From Chrysochromulina tobinii (lineage: Eukaryota; Haptophyta; Prymnesiales; Chrysochromulinaceae), in assembly GCA_001275005.1 (NCBI GenBank), contig JWZX01002420.1, positions 1 through 39,463 on the forward strand: DNA of 39,463 nt. The letters are read 5' to 3'. Made by a program: the position numbers and the translations under genes. A model generated the notes under the pieces. It saw only the letters and a list, made by a program, of their open reading frames with translations. It had not been told where the DNA came from and ran no database searches. How positions within the stretch are numbered: position 1 is the stretch's first letter; the number at the start of each line of letters is the position of its first letter. Positions 9,219-17,350 of this stretch are shown here, in pieces.

Positions 9219-10952
9219 CTACAAGGATACGGCACAAAGGGAATGCGTCCCTGTATTGAGCACCATGCTGGCCATTGTCACCCACTCATTCTTCGCGGGA
9301 TCATACTGCTCGACGGAGCTGAGCCAGTTTTTGCCGTCGTGGCCGCCCATCACATACAGCTTGCCATCGAACACCGCCGCTGCAGAACAGCTTCGTGCCG
9401 TAGACATTGGTGCGACTGCCTCCCAGGCATTTGTCGCCGGATCGTACCGCTCGACGGAGCTGAGCCGGTTTTGGCCGTCAAAGCCGCCCATCACATACAG
9501 CTTGCCATCAACCGCCGCAGCCGCAAAACCGTCTCGTGCCGTGGACATCGGTGCGACTGCCTCCCAGGCATTTTTAGCCAGATCGTACCGCTCGACGGAG
9601 CTGAGCGACGACTCATCATCTGTATCATTGCCGCCCATCACATACAGCTTGCCATCGACCGCCACCGCCGCCAAACCGGATCGTGCCGTGGACATCGACG
9701 GCATCGCCTCCCACACATTCGCCGTGGAGTCGTACTGCTCGACAGAGCTGAGCGTGTGTCCATCAGCATCAGCGCCGCCCATCACATACAGCTTGCCATC
9801 AACCGCCGCCGCCGCCAAAGCGTATCGTGCCGTGGACATTGGTGCGACTGCCTCCCAGGCATTCTTAGCCAGATCGTACCGCTCGACGGAGCTGAGCCCG
9901 TGTCCATCATCATCAGCACCGTCCATCACATACAGCTTGCCATCAACCGCCGCCGCCGCCAAACCGGATCGTGCCGTGGACATCGGCGCCATCGCCTCCC
10001 ACACATTTGCCATGGAGTCGAACCTGTGAAAGGTGGCCAACGCATCACTGCCATCGTACCCGCCCACAATGTAGAGCTGCTCAAAGCCCATACGACGACG
10101 CGCCGAGTCGCCGTGCAGGGCGCCGAAAAAATAATTGCTCAGCATCTGCATGCCAGCAAACGTCCTCAGCAGCGGCTCGTTGTGCACCGTCTCTTGCACA
10201 AACTCGCGACTCAGCAGCGGAAAGCGCACCAGCCGAAGCAGTTCCAGCGCGTCGTCCTCGGCGGGTGGAGGCGCCTGGGCGTGCAGCCACTTGACCGCTG
10301 CCGAGTACACAGCCTCTTCATCAGCCACCTTGAGCCGGTCGGAGGCGACCAGCACATGCACCATCTCTGCCGGCGCGCTCAGCCACGCGGGCGTCGCTGC
10401 GATCTGCTCAAAGTGGCGAGCCGCTGCTGACACCGCGTCGGCCGCGAGCTGGCTCAGACCCTGCCGGTCGGCGACGGCCCAAAAGGCGAGGGCAGTGGTC
10501 GCGCTCAGGTGTGCACTCATCGCCTTGGCCGCGGCGTCCACGAGCGGTCGAATCTGCAGATAGGCCGCCGCCTGGAGCACGACCATCAGCTCTGCCTCAT
10601 CGGCGACCGCGCAACTCCCCGTGTAGATGAACTCGAGGCATGCGGCGAGCCCTTGCTTCGGGACCTCGGGCAGCGATAGCGGCCGACCGGCGGTGTCCGC
10701 CCACCGCTCGCCGGCCAGCAGGCGCTCAAAGTACTCAGAACCCGAGGTGATGCACAGGGCGTGAGCGTGGAAGGCGGTGCCGTCCGCCGCCACCACCTCC
10801 ACGTCGGTGAGGCGACCATCGCGGAACTTGGCGATGGCGCTCGGCTTCTCGGCGAGGCCGCCTACGAGCTCGATCGATGCGGCGGAGGGCGCGTCGGCGG
10901 ATGCGCGGGCGCGCTTCGGAGCGGGCGGCATGACAGAATTTTGTGCCTTCAT
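9219..10952 (-). CDS. BTB-BACK-Kelch protein (KLHL-like)
   Basis: 577 residues from the ATG at 10952 in a single exon. An N-terminal basic patch (PKRARAS) precedes a BTB/POZ domain (about 40-145; LTDVEVVAADGTAFHAHALCI, then SEYFERLL, then CLEFIYTG). A BACK-like helical region follows (about 150-260), then six Kelch repeats (about 290-577) of the form DGKLYVMGG-D-LSSVERYD-A-NAWEAVAPMSTAR. In animals such proteins are substrate adaptors for Cullin-3 ubiquitin ligases; that role is family inference. The repeats are strikingly alike in protein and DNA, implying recent expansion or gene conversion. An alternative start is the Met eight codons in (MPPAPKR). The open frame continues upstream to 11384 but looks like 5' flank. 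Confidence 0.9.
   Translation of the reverse strand: MKAQNSVMPPAPKRARASADAPSAASIELVGGLAEKPSAIAKFRDGRLTDVEVVAADGTAFHAHALCITSGSEYFERLLAGERWADTAGRPLSLPEVPKQGLAACLEFIYTGSCAVADEAELMVVLQAAAYLQIRPLVDAAAKAMSAHLSATTALAFWAVADRQGLSQLAADAVSAAARHFEQIAATPAWLSAPAEMVHVLVASDRLKVADEEAVYSAAVKWLHAQAPPPAEDDALELLRLVRFPLLSREFVQETVHNEPLLRTFAGMQMLSNYFFGALHGDSARRRMGFEQLYIVGGYDGSDALATFHRFDSMANVWEAMAPMSTARSGLAAAAVDGKLYVMDGADDDGHGLSSVERYDLAKNAWEAVAPMSTARYALAAAAVDGKLYVMGGADADGHTLSSVEQYDSTANVWEAMPSMSTARSGLAAVAVDGKLYVMGGNDTDDESSLSSVERYDLAKNAWEAVAPMSTARDGFAAAAVDGKLYVMGGFDGQNRLSSVERYDPATNAWEAVAPMSTARSCSAAAVFDGKLYVMGGHDGKNWLSSVEQYDPAKNEWVTMASMVLNTGTHSLCAVSL
9290..10020 (-). repeat. Homogenised Kelch-repeat DNA (units of about 141-150 bp)
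   Basis: Five to six tandem coding units share near-identical blocks, seen on the plus strand as CCCATCACATACAGCTTGCC and CGTACCGCTCGACGGAGCTG. Length differences are multiples of three and fall in the variable loop between strands. Confidence 0.8.
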
Positions 10953-11487
10953 GTTAATACACACAACACGTGAGCAGCACAGCTGTGAAGACAAAACAAT
11001 ACAATACAGGCCAGGCCTCAACTGAGACACATGCAGGCAGAGAGCTGAGAAACAGCCTATAAGAGAAGATCGGCGAGACCCAAATATGAACTCGGGAGGG
11101 AGTGCGCCCGCCGACGTGGGCGGTGAACCCCCAAATGGGCGAGCCAAGGGGCAACGAGCATCGAGTCGAAATCGAATGTTTCGCGGCCCCCTGAAGAGAC
11201 GCAGCATCCGTCCGTCCTCGCGCATGTCAACGACCCGGCAAAGAGCCGGATTCGAGACAGGGAACCACTCAAGCTCTCCCCTCCAAGGGGCAATCACCCG
11301 AGGAGCTCTGCATGTGCCCCAAAGAACACAAGGAGAAGGCCGCCACACAGCCAGCCAGAAAAGAAGAAGAAAAAGAAAATTCATAGTCCTGCCATCCCCA
11401 AGTCAAGTCAAGTCCAGACTTGACTAGTACTTGACTTGACATCTCTCACAGTCCCACACAAGAACGGACACGTACTTCACGCACATG
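10953..11487. other. Intergenic region with AAGTC repeat and inverted repeat
   Basis: No gene seen. It holds the Kelch 5' flank. At 11402-11413 and 11429-11440 there is a perfect 12-bp inverted repeat (GTCAAGTCAAGT / ACTTGACTTGAC, 15-nt spacer) built from AAGTC pentamers, close to the 3' end of the ankyrin-JmjC gene. The same pentamer is tandemly repeated at 18909-18938. Confidence 0.5.
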
Positions 11488-13993
11488 TCATGTGGATGAG
11501 CGACTCCAAGGGCTGTCAAACTCGACCGCGTATCCAACGGCCGGCTGCAGATTCAAGACGGCGTGGCCCCAGTCGCGCGGCACGAACAGAAGGTCGCCTG
11601 CCTCCTGGGTGAGCGTGAGCGGGCAGTGACGCAGCTCGAGCTCGCGCCGTTCGCACCGGCCGCAAAGGTCGGGCACCGCCTCACGCACCCACTGGCTTGC
11701 AGGCACCGTCGAGAAGTTGGCGGCGTCGGGCGGGAAGAGCCACCAGCGCTTGCGGCCGTGCGCGAGGACGTTGAAAGCGTCGCCGTGGTAGTGCATTGGC
11801 GCTCCCGCCCCAGCCGGGCCCAGGTAGAATTGCGCCGGCTGGGGCTGGAAGGGGGAATTGGGCTTGGCCAGGAGGGGGGGCATCGGCGGCAGGCGCGCCG
11901 CAGCGAGGAGTGTGCCGACCGCGTCGTTTTGGGCGTCCGGCGGCGCTGCGGCGGTGGTCGCGGCACCGCCCGTCGCCGCGCCCAGCACGGCGCCAGATGC
12001 CGCGCCGCCCTGAGCACTAGAGCGCTCAAAGATGTACGTGAGCGCCGTGTCGGTGCCGCTGTTTCTTGCACTGCTCTGGTTGCCAATGCGCCCAGTGGCG
12101 CCATCCACGTCGTGGGCAAAGAGGCTGCCCATAAAGTCTCGTAGCCGCGTGGGCTGTGAATGCGCGAGCCCGAAGGATGCCGCAAAGGGCACTGCCGCTG
12201 GAGCGAAGCGGAGCATGCCGTGCTGAGCCAGGAGTTGGGGCCGTGCCCACGCGCGGCGCATAGGCCAATCCGAGGCCGCGCCCCGCAGCAACAACGGACG
12301 CCCCGGAGCATAAAACTCTCTTAGGAAGCGCTCGGGCCAGGCGGCCGAGGTGGCCGAGGCTTCAGGGGCTGCCTCGGTGACCACATGCGCGCTCCCACCA
12401 CATGGCAGGAGCGCTATGCCCAGCAGCTCGGCAGGCAGTTCGCCCTTGCCCCACTGGACGTCGTCGTCGCGCTCGGCTACGCCGGACGCCGCCGACGCCG
12501 CCGCCGACGCCGACGCCGCCGACGCCTCCGGCGCACGATGCGCTCCCTTCGCGGGCGCGTCTGGGCGGCTCGACGCGCCCGCGCAACCCTCGAGTGTCCA
12601 TCGATGCTCGGCAGGCACGTCGGCGGCGGCGGCAGCGTCCGTTTGAACGCCAACGTCCGCTGCAAGCAACAGCTTGGCAACCTCAAGAGCGCCGGCCGCG
12701 GCGGCCGCGTGCAGTGGGCTGGCCCCGTTGGCATTGCGTAAGTCGACGGACGTAAGTGGGCCGTACAAAATCTCGCCGTACTGCTGCTCGCGCGCCCATA
12801 ATAGGCAGGCGGTCTCTCGCCGTCCGCGTGCCGCGGCTAGACCCAGCGCCGTCAGCCCGGCTCGCGAGCGCACGCGCAAGGCGTGGAGTGCAGCGGCGGA
12901 GCGCATGGCGGGAGTCGTGGCGTGCGCAGGAGCCATGCTCTGCGTGTGTGCGAGGAGTGCCTCGACCACGGGCGCGTTGCCATAGGATGCCGCAACATGA
13001 AGTGCATTCTCGCCGCAGCAGGGCGGGCCGTCGTGTACCATCGGGTCGAGCCCCAGGCGGAGCAACGGTGTGAAGAAGCGTGCTGTCCAGCGGCTCACCA
13101 CGGCGCTCACCTGATGAGGGAAGTCATGAACACTCATTTGTGGTCATCAGAGGCAATCAACTGCTCATGACGGCGCTCACCGCCGCCTGGCGCACTGCGG
13201 ATCCACTCGCCCCAGCAGACGGCTCCACCCCGCTCGCTAAAGTGCCCTGAGCTGTGGAAGTGCCCTGAGCTGTGAAAGTGCCCTGAGCTGTGAAAGTGCC
13301 CTGAGCTGTGGAAGCGCCGGGAGCGTCCCTCAAGAGAGCTTCCACAGCTGTGGGCTCGAGATCACGCAGCGTGGCTATCCAGCCGAGTAGCCGGCGGCGA
13401 CGCACATGCTCGCGATCAGCGAGCAGCAGGATGCGGCTGACGGCCGCCACCTCCGCACGCGTCGTCGCGGCGAGCTGCAGCAGCGGCGTGCTGCGCAGCG
13501 CACTCACAATGCCCTCAGACCGGAGGCCACCACACAAAATCTCGACTCCGCGGAGGTGGCGCGAGCGAATGGCTGAGAAGAGCGCATCGGCTGCGTCCGC
13601 CTGCCAGCCGTCGAATCGCTGGGCCGCGAGCCACGTAAGCCATTGCTCAAACGCAGGCTCCTCCCCGTCATCCTCCGAGCAGCGGCCTGAGCACACGCCG
13701 GCCAGCGACAGGTTGCCTCGAACTGAGGCCATGGATCGTGCGGCCATGGACACGCTGAGCAGGCCTCGAAATGGCGCAGCACCTTGATCGGCGAGATCCA
13801 TCGCAGTCGCCCAGCGCAGTGCTCGTGAACGGTCTGACTGAGGTGGCACCGGCGGAGGTGGAGGCAGAGGTGGTGACCTTGAAAACCACCACGCACATGC
13901 TGCAGCCGCGAGCGCAATGCCGATGCCTAGCACGAGCAAGCCACTGCTGTCGGCCTTGGTGGTCTTCGGTCGTCGAATGGTGGCTTTTCCCAT
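11488..13993 (-). CDS. Membrane-anchored ankyrin-repeat JmjC/cupin-like 2OG oxygenase
   Basis: Exons 13993-13181 and 13110-11488 join in frame (811 residues): VRQAA meets VSAVVSRW. An N-terminal hydrophobic helix (about 18-37, LLVLGIGIALAAAACAWWF) is a likely signal anchor. Helical repeats follow, then ankyrin-like units (GENALHVAASYGNAPVVEALL; GASPLHAAAAAGALEVAKLLL). The C-terminal third is a JmjC/cupin_8 fold with an iron triad MHYHGD (H and D, about residue 709) and the distal His in DWGHAVLNL (about 786). WWLFPP and GDLLFVP are typical strand motifs. Homologues hydroxylate proteins or demethylate lysines; the membrane anchor argues against a histone substrate (inference). A short coding repeat (STAQGT) precedes the intron. 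Confidence 0.85.
13111..13180 (-). other. 70-bp intron flanked by a direct repeat of the exon border
   Basis: The donor is GCG|GTGAGCGCCGT and the acceptor is CTCATCAG|GTGAGCGCCGT. The first 11 bases of the intron are identical to the first 11 bases of the downstream exon (12 counting the preceding G). The intron also contains GATTGCCTCTGATGACC, a word shared with the CDF intron. Excision restores the frame; retention gives a stop after eight codons. Confidence 0.9.
13239..13312 (-). repeat. 18-bp coding minisatellite (four units)
   Basis: Four units of AAGTGCCCTGAGCTGTG[GA] (plus-strand sense) encode alternating T[FS]TAQG hexapeptides in the ankyrin-JmjC protein, just before its intron. Confidence 0.85.
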
Positions 13994-14261
13994 TGATCCC
14001 CCAAAACTTGCTCAGTTTTCCTAAACAGGTAACCGCGAGATTCCTTCCAGTTTCCCTGGTACAAAAACACTGTTCATAAACACCGGGGACACACTCAGGA
14101 TACTTCGTGAATTGTGAACGGACACAGTGGACGTTTCATTCGAAGTTCCGCAGGGTGCCTCTATAGGTGGACGCCCCTCGACCAGGGGCAAGGAGAGCGT
14201 GGTGTCGGAGCGGGGCTCGGAAGAACGCGACTTCTCGCTCGTGCCTTCGTTCGACAACTCC

Positions 14262-15698
14262 ATGGAGCCTGAGCTGCGCGATCTCCTCGCCGGCGTGAAC
14301 CCAGAAGCTCTCACCATCCTTGCCGACAACGATATTTTCTCCGTGGACGATGCCAAGATGCTTACTGTTACAGACCTTGTCAATCTGGGCATCAAGCTTG
14401 GATCGCGCAATAAGATCCTCAAGCTGCTAGTGCCCGCCTCCTCCCCGCCATCGACATCACCGGCGTCACCACCTCCACCATCTGCTCCGCCGGCACCTGC
14501 AACGCCAGCGCCACTGCATGAAGAAAGGCAGGAGGAAAGGGTTGCGACGCTCCACCTCAACCTCATCGCACCAGAAACACCACCGCCACTGCAAGAGGAA
14601 AGGGTTGCGAAGCTGCAGTATGAGGTGACAAAGCTGGCGAAGCAGCTGGGGATAAAAGACGGTGTGCATCTGCCTCCGAACGACCCAGTCCGACGGTCGG
14701 GAGCAGATACAACCCGTCTGATTGGGCCTCACCTTTCTCCATTCGTGCGGCACCTTGTAGCTAAGGAGGATGCGCATGAAGCTTTCGTTAAGGCTCCGCT
14801 CGAATGGCGAGAATGCCCTTTGTGTGAGTTCCGATGGCTCGACAAATACCGCAAAGACGAATGTCCAAAATGTCTCAGCAAGCTCTCCAAGATGATGGAG
14901 ATCCGCGCAGGCGGCGCCAAGCCACAATGGAATGCGGGGCCGGTACCGACGTTCAAGCACCCTCCCGGGAGCGCTATGATCGCAGAGCATGGCGATTGCA
15001 CCGCTGGTGGCCTTCACTTTTTCAAGTACGGGAAGTGTCTCAAGTGCGGCATCTGCGAAGGCGTGGCTCTGAAACGCGAACACGCCCGCCTCAAGGTAAC
15101 TGTTGATGATTCACTCATCAAGCCCAGGCTTTACCGGCTCTCCGACTCTGAACTCGAGCGGCCCATCACTCGACGTGACTATTCGGTCTTCGACATGCCA
15201 TCTAGCCCTAACACACCGATCGCGAGCCATGGCTCGCCTCCCCAAAAGCGACAGGCTGGCGCCCGACTCAATCGCTCCCACTGGGCACCAGCAGCCACCA
15301 GCAGCCACCACTGGCGACAGGGACCAGCAGCCACCAAAAGTGGCAGGGACGGGCCCATCGGCCTGACCTTTTACAGCGCTTCACTGATGGAACTAAAGCC
15401 AGATTGGCGGCAACCAGCGATGCGCTATGGCCCATCGCCACCGCGGTCGCCACCCACCACTCCGGCCGCGAAGAAGGCGGTGTCTAGACCGAAGTCCGCA
15501 CCGACCTACATGAAACCCAAGGCCCAAGAGCCACTACCGCCAGGAACGTCGATCTTTGAGCTGACCCAAAGCTCAGGTGACCGACACTTGGCCATCACAG
15601 TCGCTGGTCGGCTCGAGCAGTATTCCGAGGAAATCTTCAGCCCGACGACAAGTCCAGCTCGAAGAGCAAGAATCTGGACGAGCCCATGGCTGCGATGA
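14262..15698 (+). CDS. SAM-like/Cys-rich zinc-binding-like protein
   Basis: 478 residues from the first ATG (14262). The frame is open without ATG back to 14118, and a possible acceptor ACACAG lies at 14122-14127, so a small 5' exon may exist. Residues about 1-55 resemble a SAM-like helical domain (PELRDLLAGV, ADNDIFSVDDAKML, LGIKLGSRNKILKLL). A Pro-rich linker and a coiled segment follow. Then there is a zinc-ribbon-like CPLC...CPKC pair, and later GDCTAGGLHFFKYGKCLKCG, a C-x-GG-H-x-F-K-x-GKC-x-KC module that I recall from flagellate proteins of unknown function. The tail is Pro/Ser-rich with a QQPP/SSHH-type repeat near 15290-15345. No specific function can be given. It is divergent from the ankyrin-JmjC gene. 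Confidence 0.7.
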   Translation: MEPELRDLLAGVNPEALTILADNDIFSVDDAKMLTVTDLVNLGIKLGSRNKILKLLVPASSPPSTSPASPPPPSAPPAPATPAPLHEERQEERVATLHLNLIAPETPPPLQEERVAKLQYEVTKLAKQLGIKDGVHLPPNDPVRRSGADTTRLIGPHLSPFVRHLVAKEDAHEAFVKAPLEWRECPLCEFRWLDKYRKDECPKCLSKLSKMMEIRAGGAKPQWNAGPVPTFKHPPGSAMIAEHGDCTAGGLHFFKYGKCLKCGICEGVALKREHARLKVTVDDSLIKPRLYRLSDSELERPITRRDYSVFDMPSSPNTPIASHGSPPQKRQAGARLNRSHWAPAATSSHHWRQGPAATKSGRDGPIGLTFYSASLMELKPDWRQPAMRYGPSPPRSPPTTPAAKKAVSRPKSAPTYMKPKAQEPLPPGTSIFELTQSSGDRHLAITVAGRLEQYSEEIFSPTTSPARRARIWTSPWLR

Positions 15699-15939
15699 GT
15701 TCCAGGACCATTTCTAATTCTTGAGTTGATACTGTGTGAGGTATACTACTATACTGCTACGGGTACGCTGGCTCGCACACACGGACACGCCGCCACCGGC
15801 GGCCACGCCCGAACCGCCATATCCCATAACGAGAAATCTCGACACCGCCAAAACCGGCACGATCAACCCGCCGCGGATCCGCGCCGGCGAACGGCGAGTT
15901 GGAGCGTGTCCTGTCGCGGTGTGCGCGAATCGGCTGCGG
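15699..15939. other. Short intergenic region
   Basis: Lies between two convergent genes. It starts with an AT-rich GGTATACTACTATACTG stretch (about 15740) and is otherwise GC-rich. I see nothing recognisable. Confidence 0.4.
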
Positions 15940-16941
15940 TCACACGGTCTCTCCGCCGGTCCCGAGCCAAACGCGATGTGTCGAGATGATGAGGTCAACG
16001 GTGCACGGAAGCTGGGCGCCAGCAGCGACTTCGCGCCGTAACTCGTCTCGGCAGGCGCCCAGTCGTATAAAGGGCGTCATCTCGAGAAGCTGTGTCGCCT
16101 GCTTGCCGCAAAAAACCTCCTCCGTGCGCACTCGCATATAGTTCTCTGCCAGCGCTGCGGGGTGATGGTCCGGGCCCGCCCTCTCGGCCTTCAAGCCGCC
16201 CCGTACTCGTTCCGAGAGTTGCCGCAAATGGTCGGGCCCAGCACGTGCGTTGATCACGGCGCTGCCTGGACGGAGCACGCGACAAATCGAGTCCCAGGGA
16301 GCGTGCGCAAACGCGACCAAGACCACATCAAAAGAGCCATCTGCAAAAGGCAGCTTGTGCGGCGATGCGACGGCGAAGTTGGCCCCTGGCTGCCGCCCGG
16401 CTGCGTAGCGCACGGCGAGCTTCTCGGTATCGGTGCCCCACAGACCAGCAGCGGCACGTCCCGTAGCCGCGAGGTGCTCACCGACTTTGCGCAGATAGAA
16501 CCCCTCGCCGCAGCCGGCGGCCAGTATGTTGGTGTCGCAGCCCTCACGTTCAGGGCATCTTGAGAGAGCGCGGCTAACCTCCTCGGCCAGTGCACTCGCC
16601 TGCGTTGCGAACCCACCCATCTCGAAGAAGGCTCGCTGCGCCCGTATAATCGCTTCCGATTCCAGCAGCTCATGCGGCTTCTGTCGCATGGGACGCAGGA
16701 GGTGAACATGGCCTTCGCGCGCTTTGCTGATTACATGACCGTTCGCGCAAGCCAGCGAGTGATCGAAGGATTGCGAGGGTAGCAGCGGATGGCCGCATGA
16801 TGGGCAGGAGAAATGCGTCGATGATAAGGAGCGTCGGTATCTACGCCCGGCAATGCGGGATGTGAACATGTCATGTATTCGTGATCGAGTCGAACGATGC
16901 GCGCACACTCGGCCATCTCCACGGAAAATGGCCATGTTCAT
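15940..16941 (-). CDS. RlmA-type (23S rRNA guanine-N1) methyltransferase homologue
   Basis: 333 residues. The first ~40 are Arg/Ser-rich and lack acidic residues except a few Asp, like an organelle transit peptide. The rest matches bacterial RlmA closely: an N-terminal zinc site (CPSCGHPLL ... CANGH), then GHVHLLRP, then AFFEMGGFA. The SAM-binding motif I is NILAAGCGEGFYLR, followed by VASPHKLPFADGSFDVV. Then come VLRPGSAVINARAGPDHLRQL and a terminal LLEMTPF motif. Bacterial RlmA methylates N1 of G745 (or G748) in 23S rRNA. In this alga it would act on plastid or mitochondrial rRNA if targeted there (inference). Bacterial or endosymbiotic origin is likely. Family is clear; exact target is not. 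Confidence 0.85.
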   Translation of the reverse strand: MNMAIFRGDGRVCAHRSTRSRIHDMFTSRIAGRRYRRSLSSTHFSCPSCGHPLLPSQSFDHSLACANGHVISKAREGHVHLLRPMRQKPHELLESEAIIRAQRAFFEMGGFATQASALAEEVSRALSRCPEREGCDTNILAAGCGEGFYLRKVGEHLAATGRAAAGLWGTDTEKLAVRYAAGRQPGANFAVASPHKLPFADGSFDVVLVAFAHAPWDSICRVLRPGSAVINARAGPDHLRQLSERVRGGLKAERAGPDHHPAALAENYMRVRTEEVFCGKQATQLLEMTPFIRLGACRDELRREVAAGAQLPCTVDLIISTHRVWLGTGGETV

Positions 16942-17350
16942 ACCCTTTCTCGTGCTTTCTCGCGTTCTGAAGTTATTCCCAGTTCAGACAGTCAGCCAGT
17001 TTCGTCGCGGTCGCGGTCACCCATCTCACCACGCACCGTCTCAAAGGACGGCACCACACACCACCAACACACTAACATGTACTACATGTTCCCTCCCGTC
17101 CGTAAGACAATACAACAAAATACAACACAAAAATGTGTATCTTCGAACGTATCTTCGAACGTCATGTGATGTCTCTGTAATCTGACTGAAACATTGTAAT
17201 CATCATCCAGAATACATCCAGAATACATTCAAGATACACTCGGATCGCATGTATGATACGTATCTGATAACCCAAACCCCACCAATTCCGATAACTTGAC
17301 CGCCCTACGTCTCCCCACCAGCTGCACGCCGTCGGCACGGCTGCCGCCTG
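16942..17350. other. Intergenic region
   Basis: Comparatively AT-rich (ACAATACAACAAAATACAAC near 17107; repeated ATCCAGAATACATCC near 17205-17230; CTTCGAACGTAT doubled near 17142-17163). It contains the methyltransferase 5' flank and the PAC4-PGL 3' flank. No gene seen. Confidence 0.5.

Noticed and set aside
9243-10430. 395-residue plus-strand frame over the Kelch gene
   Set aside because: Antisense shadow; its repeats simply mirror the Kelch units.
14127-14261. Start of the Cys-rich gene at 14127
   Set aside because: That codon is GTG. The first ATG in frame is at 14262; a small upstream exon remains possible but unproved.
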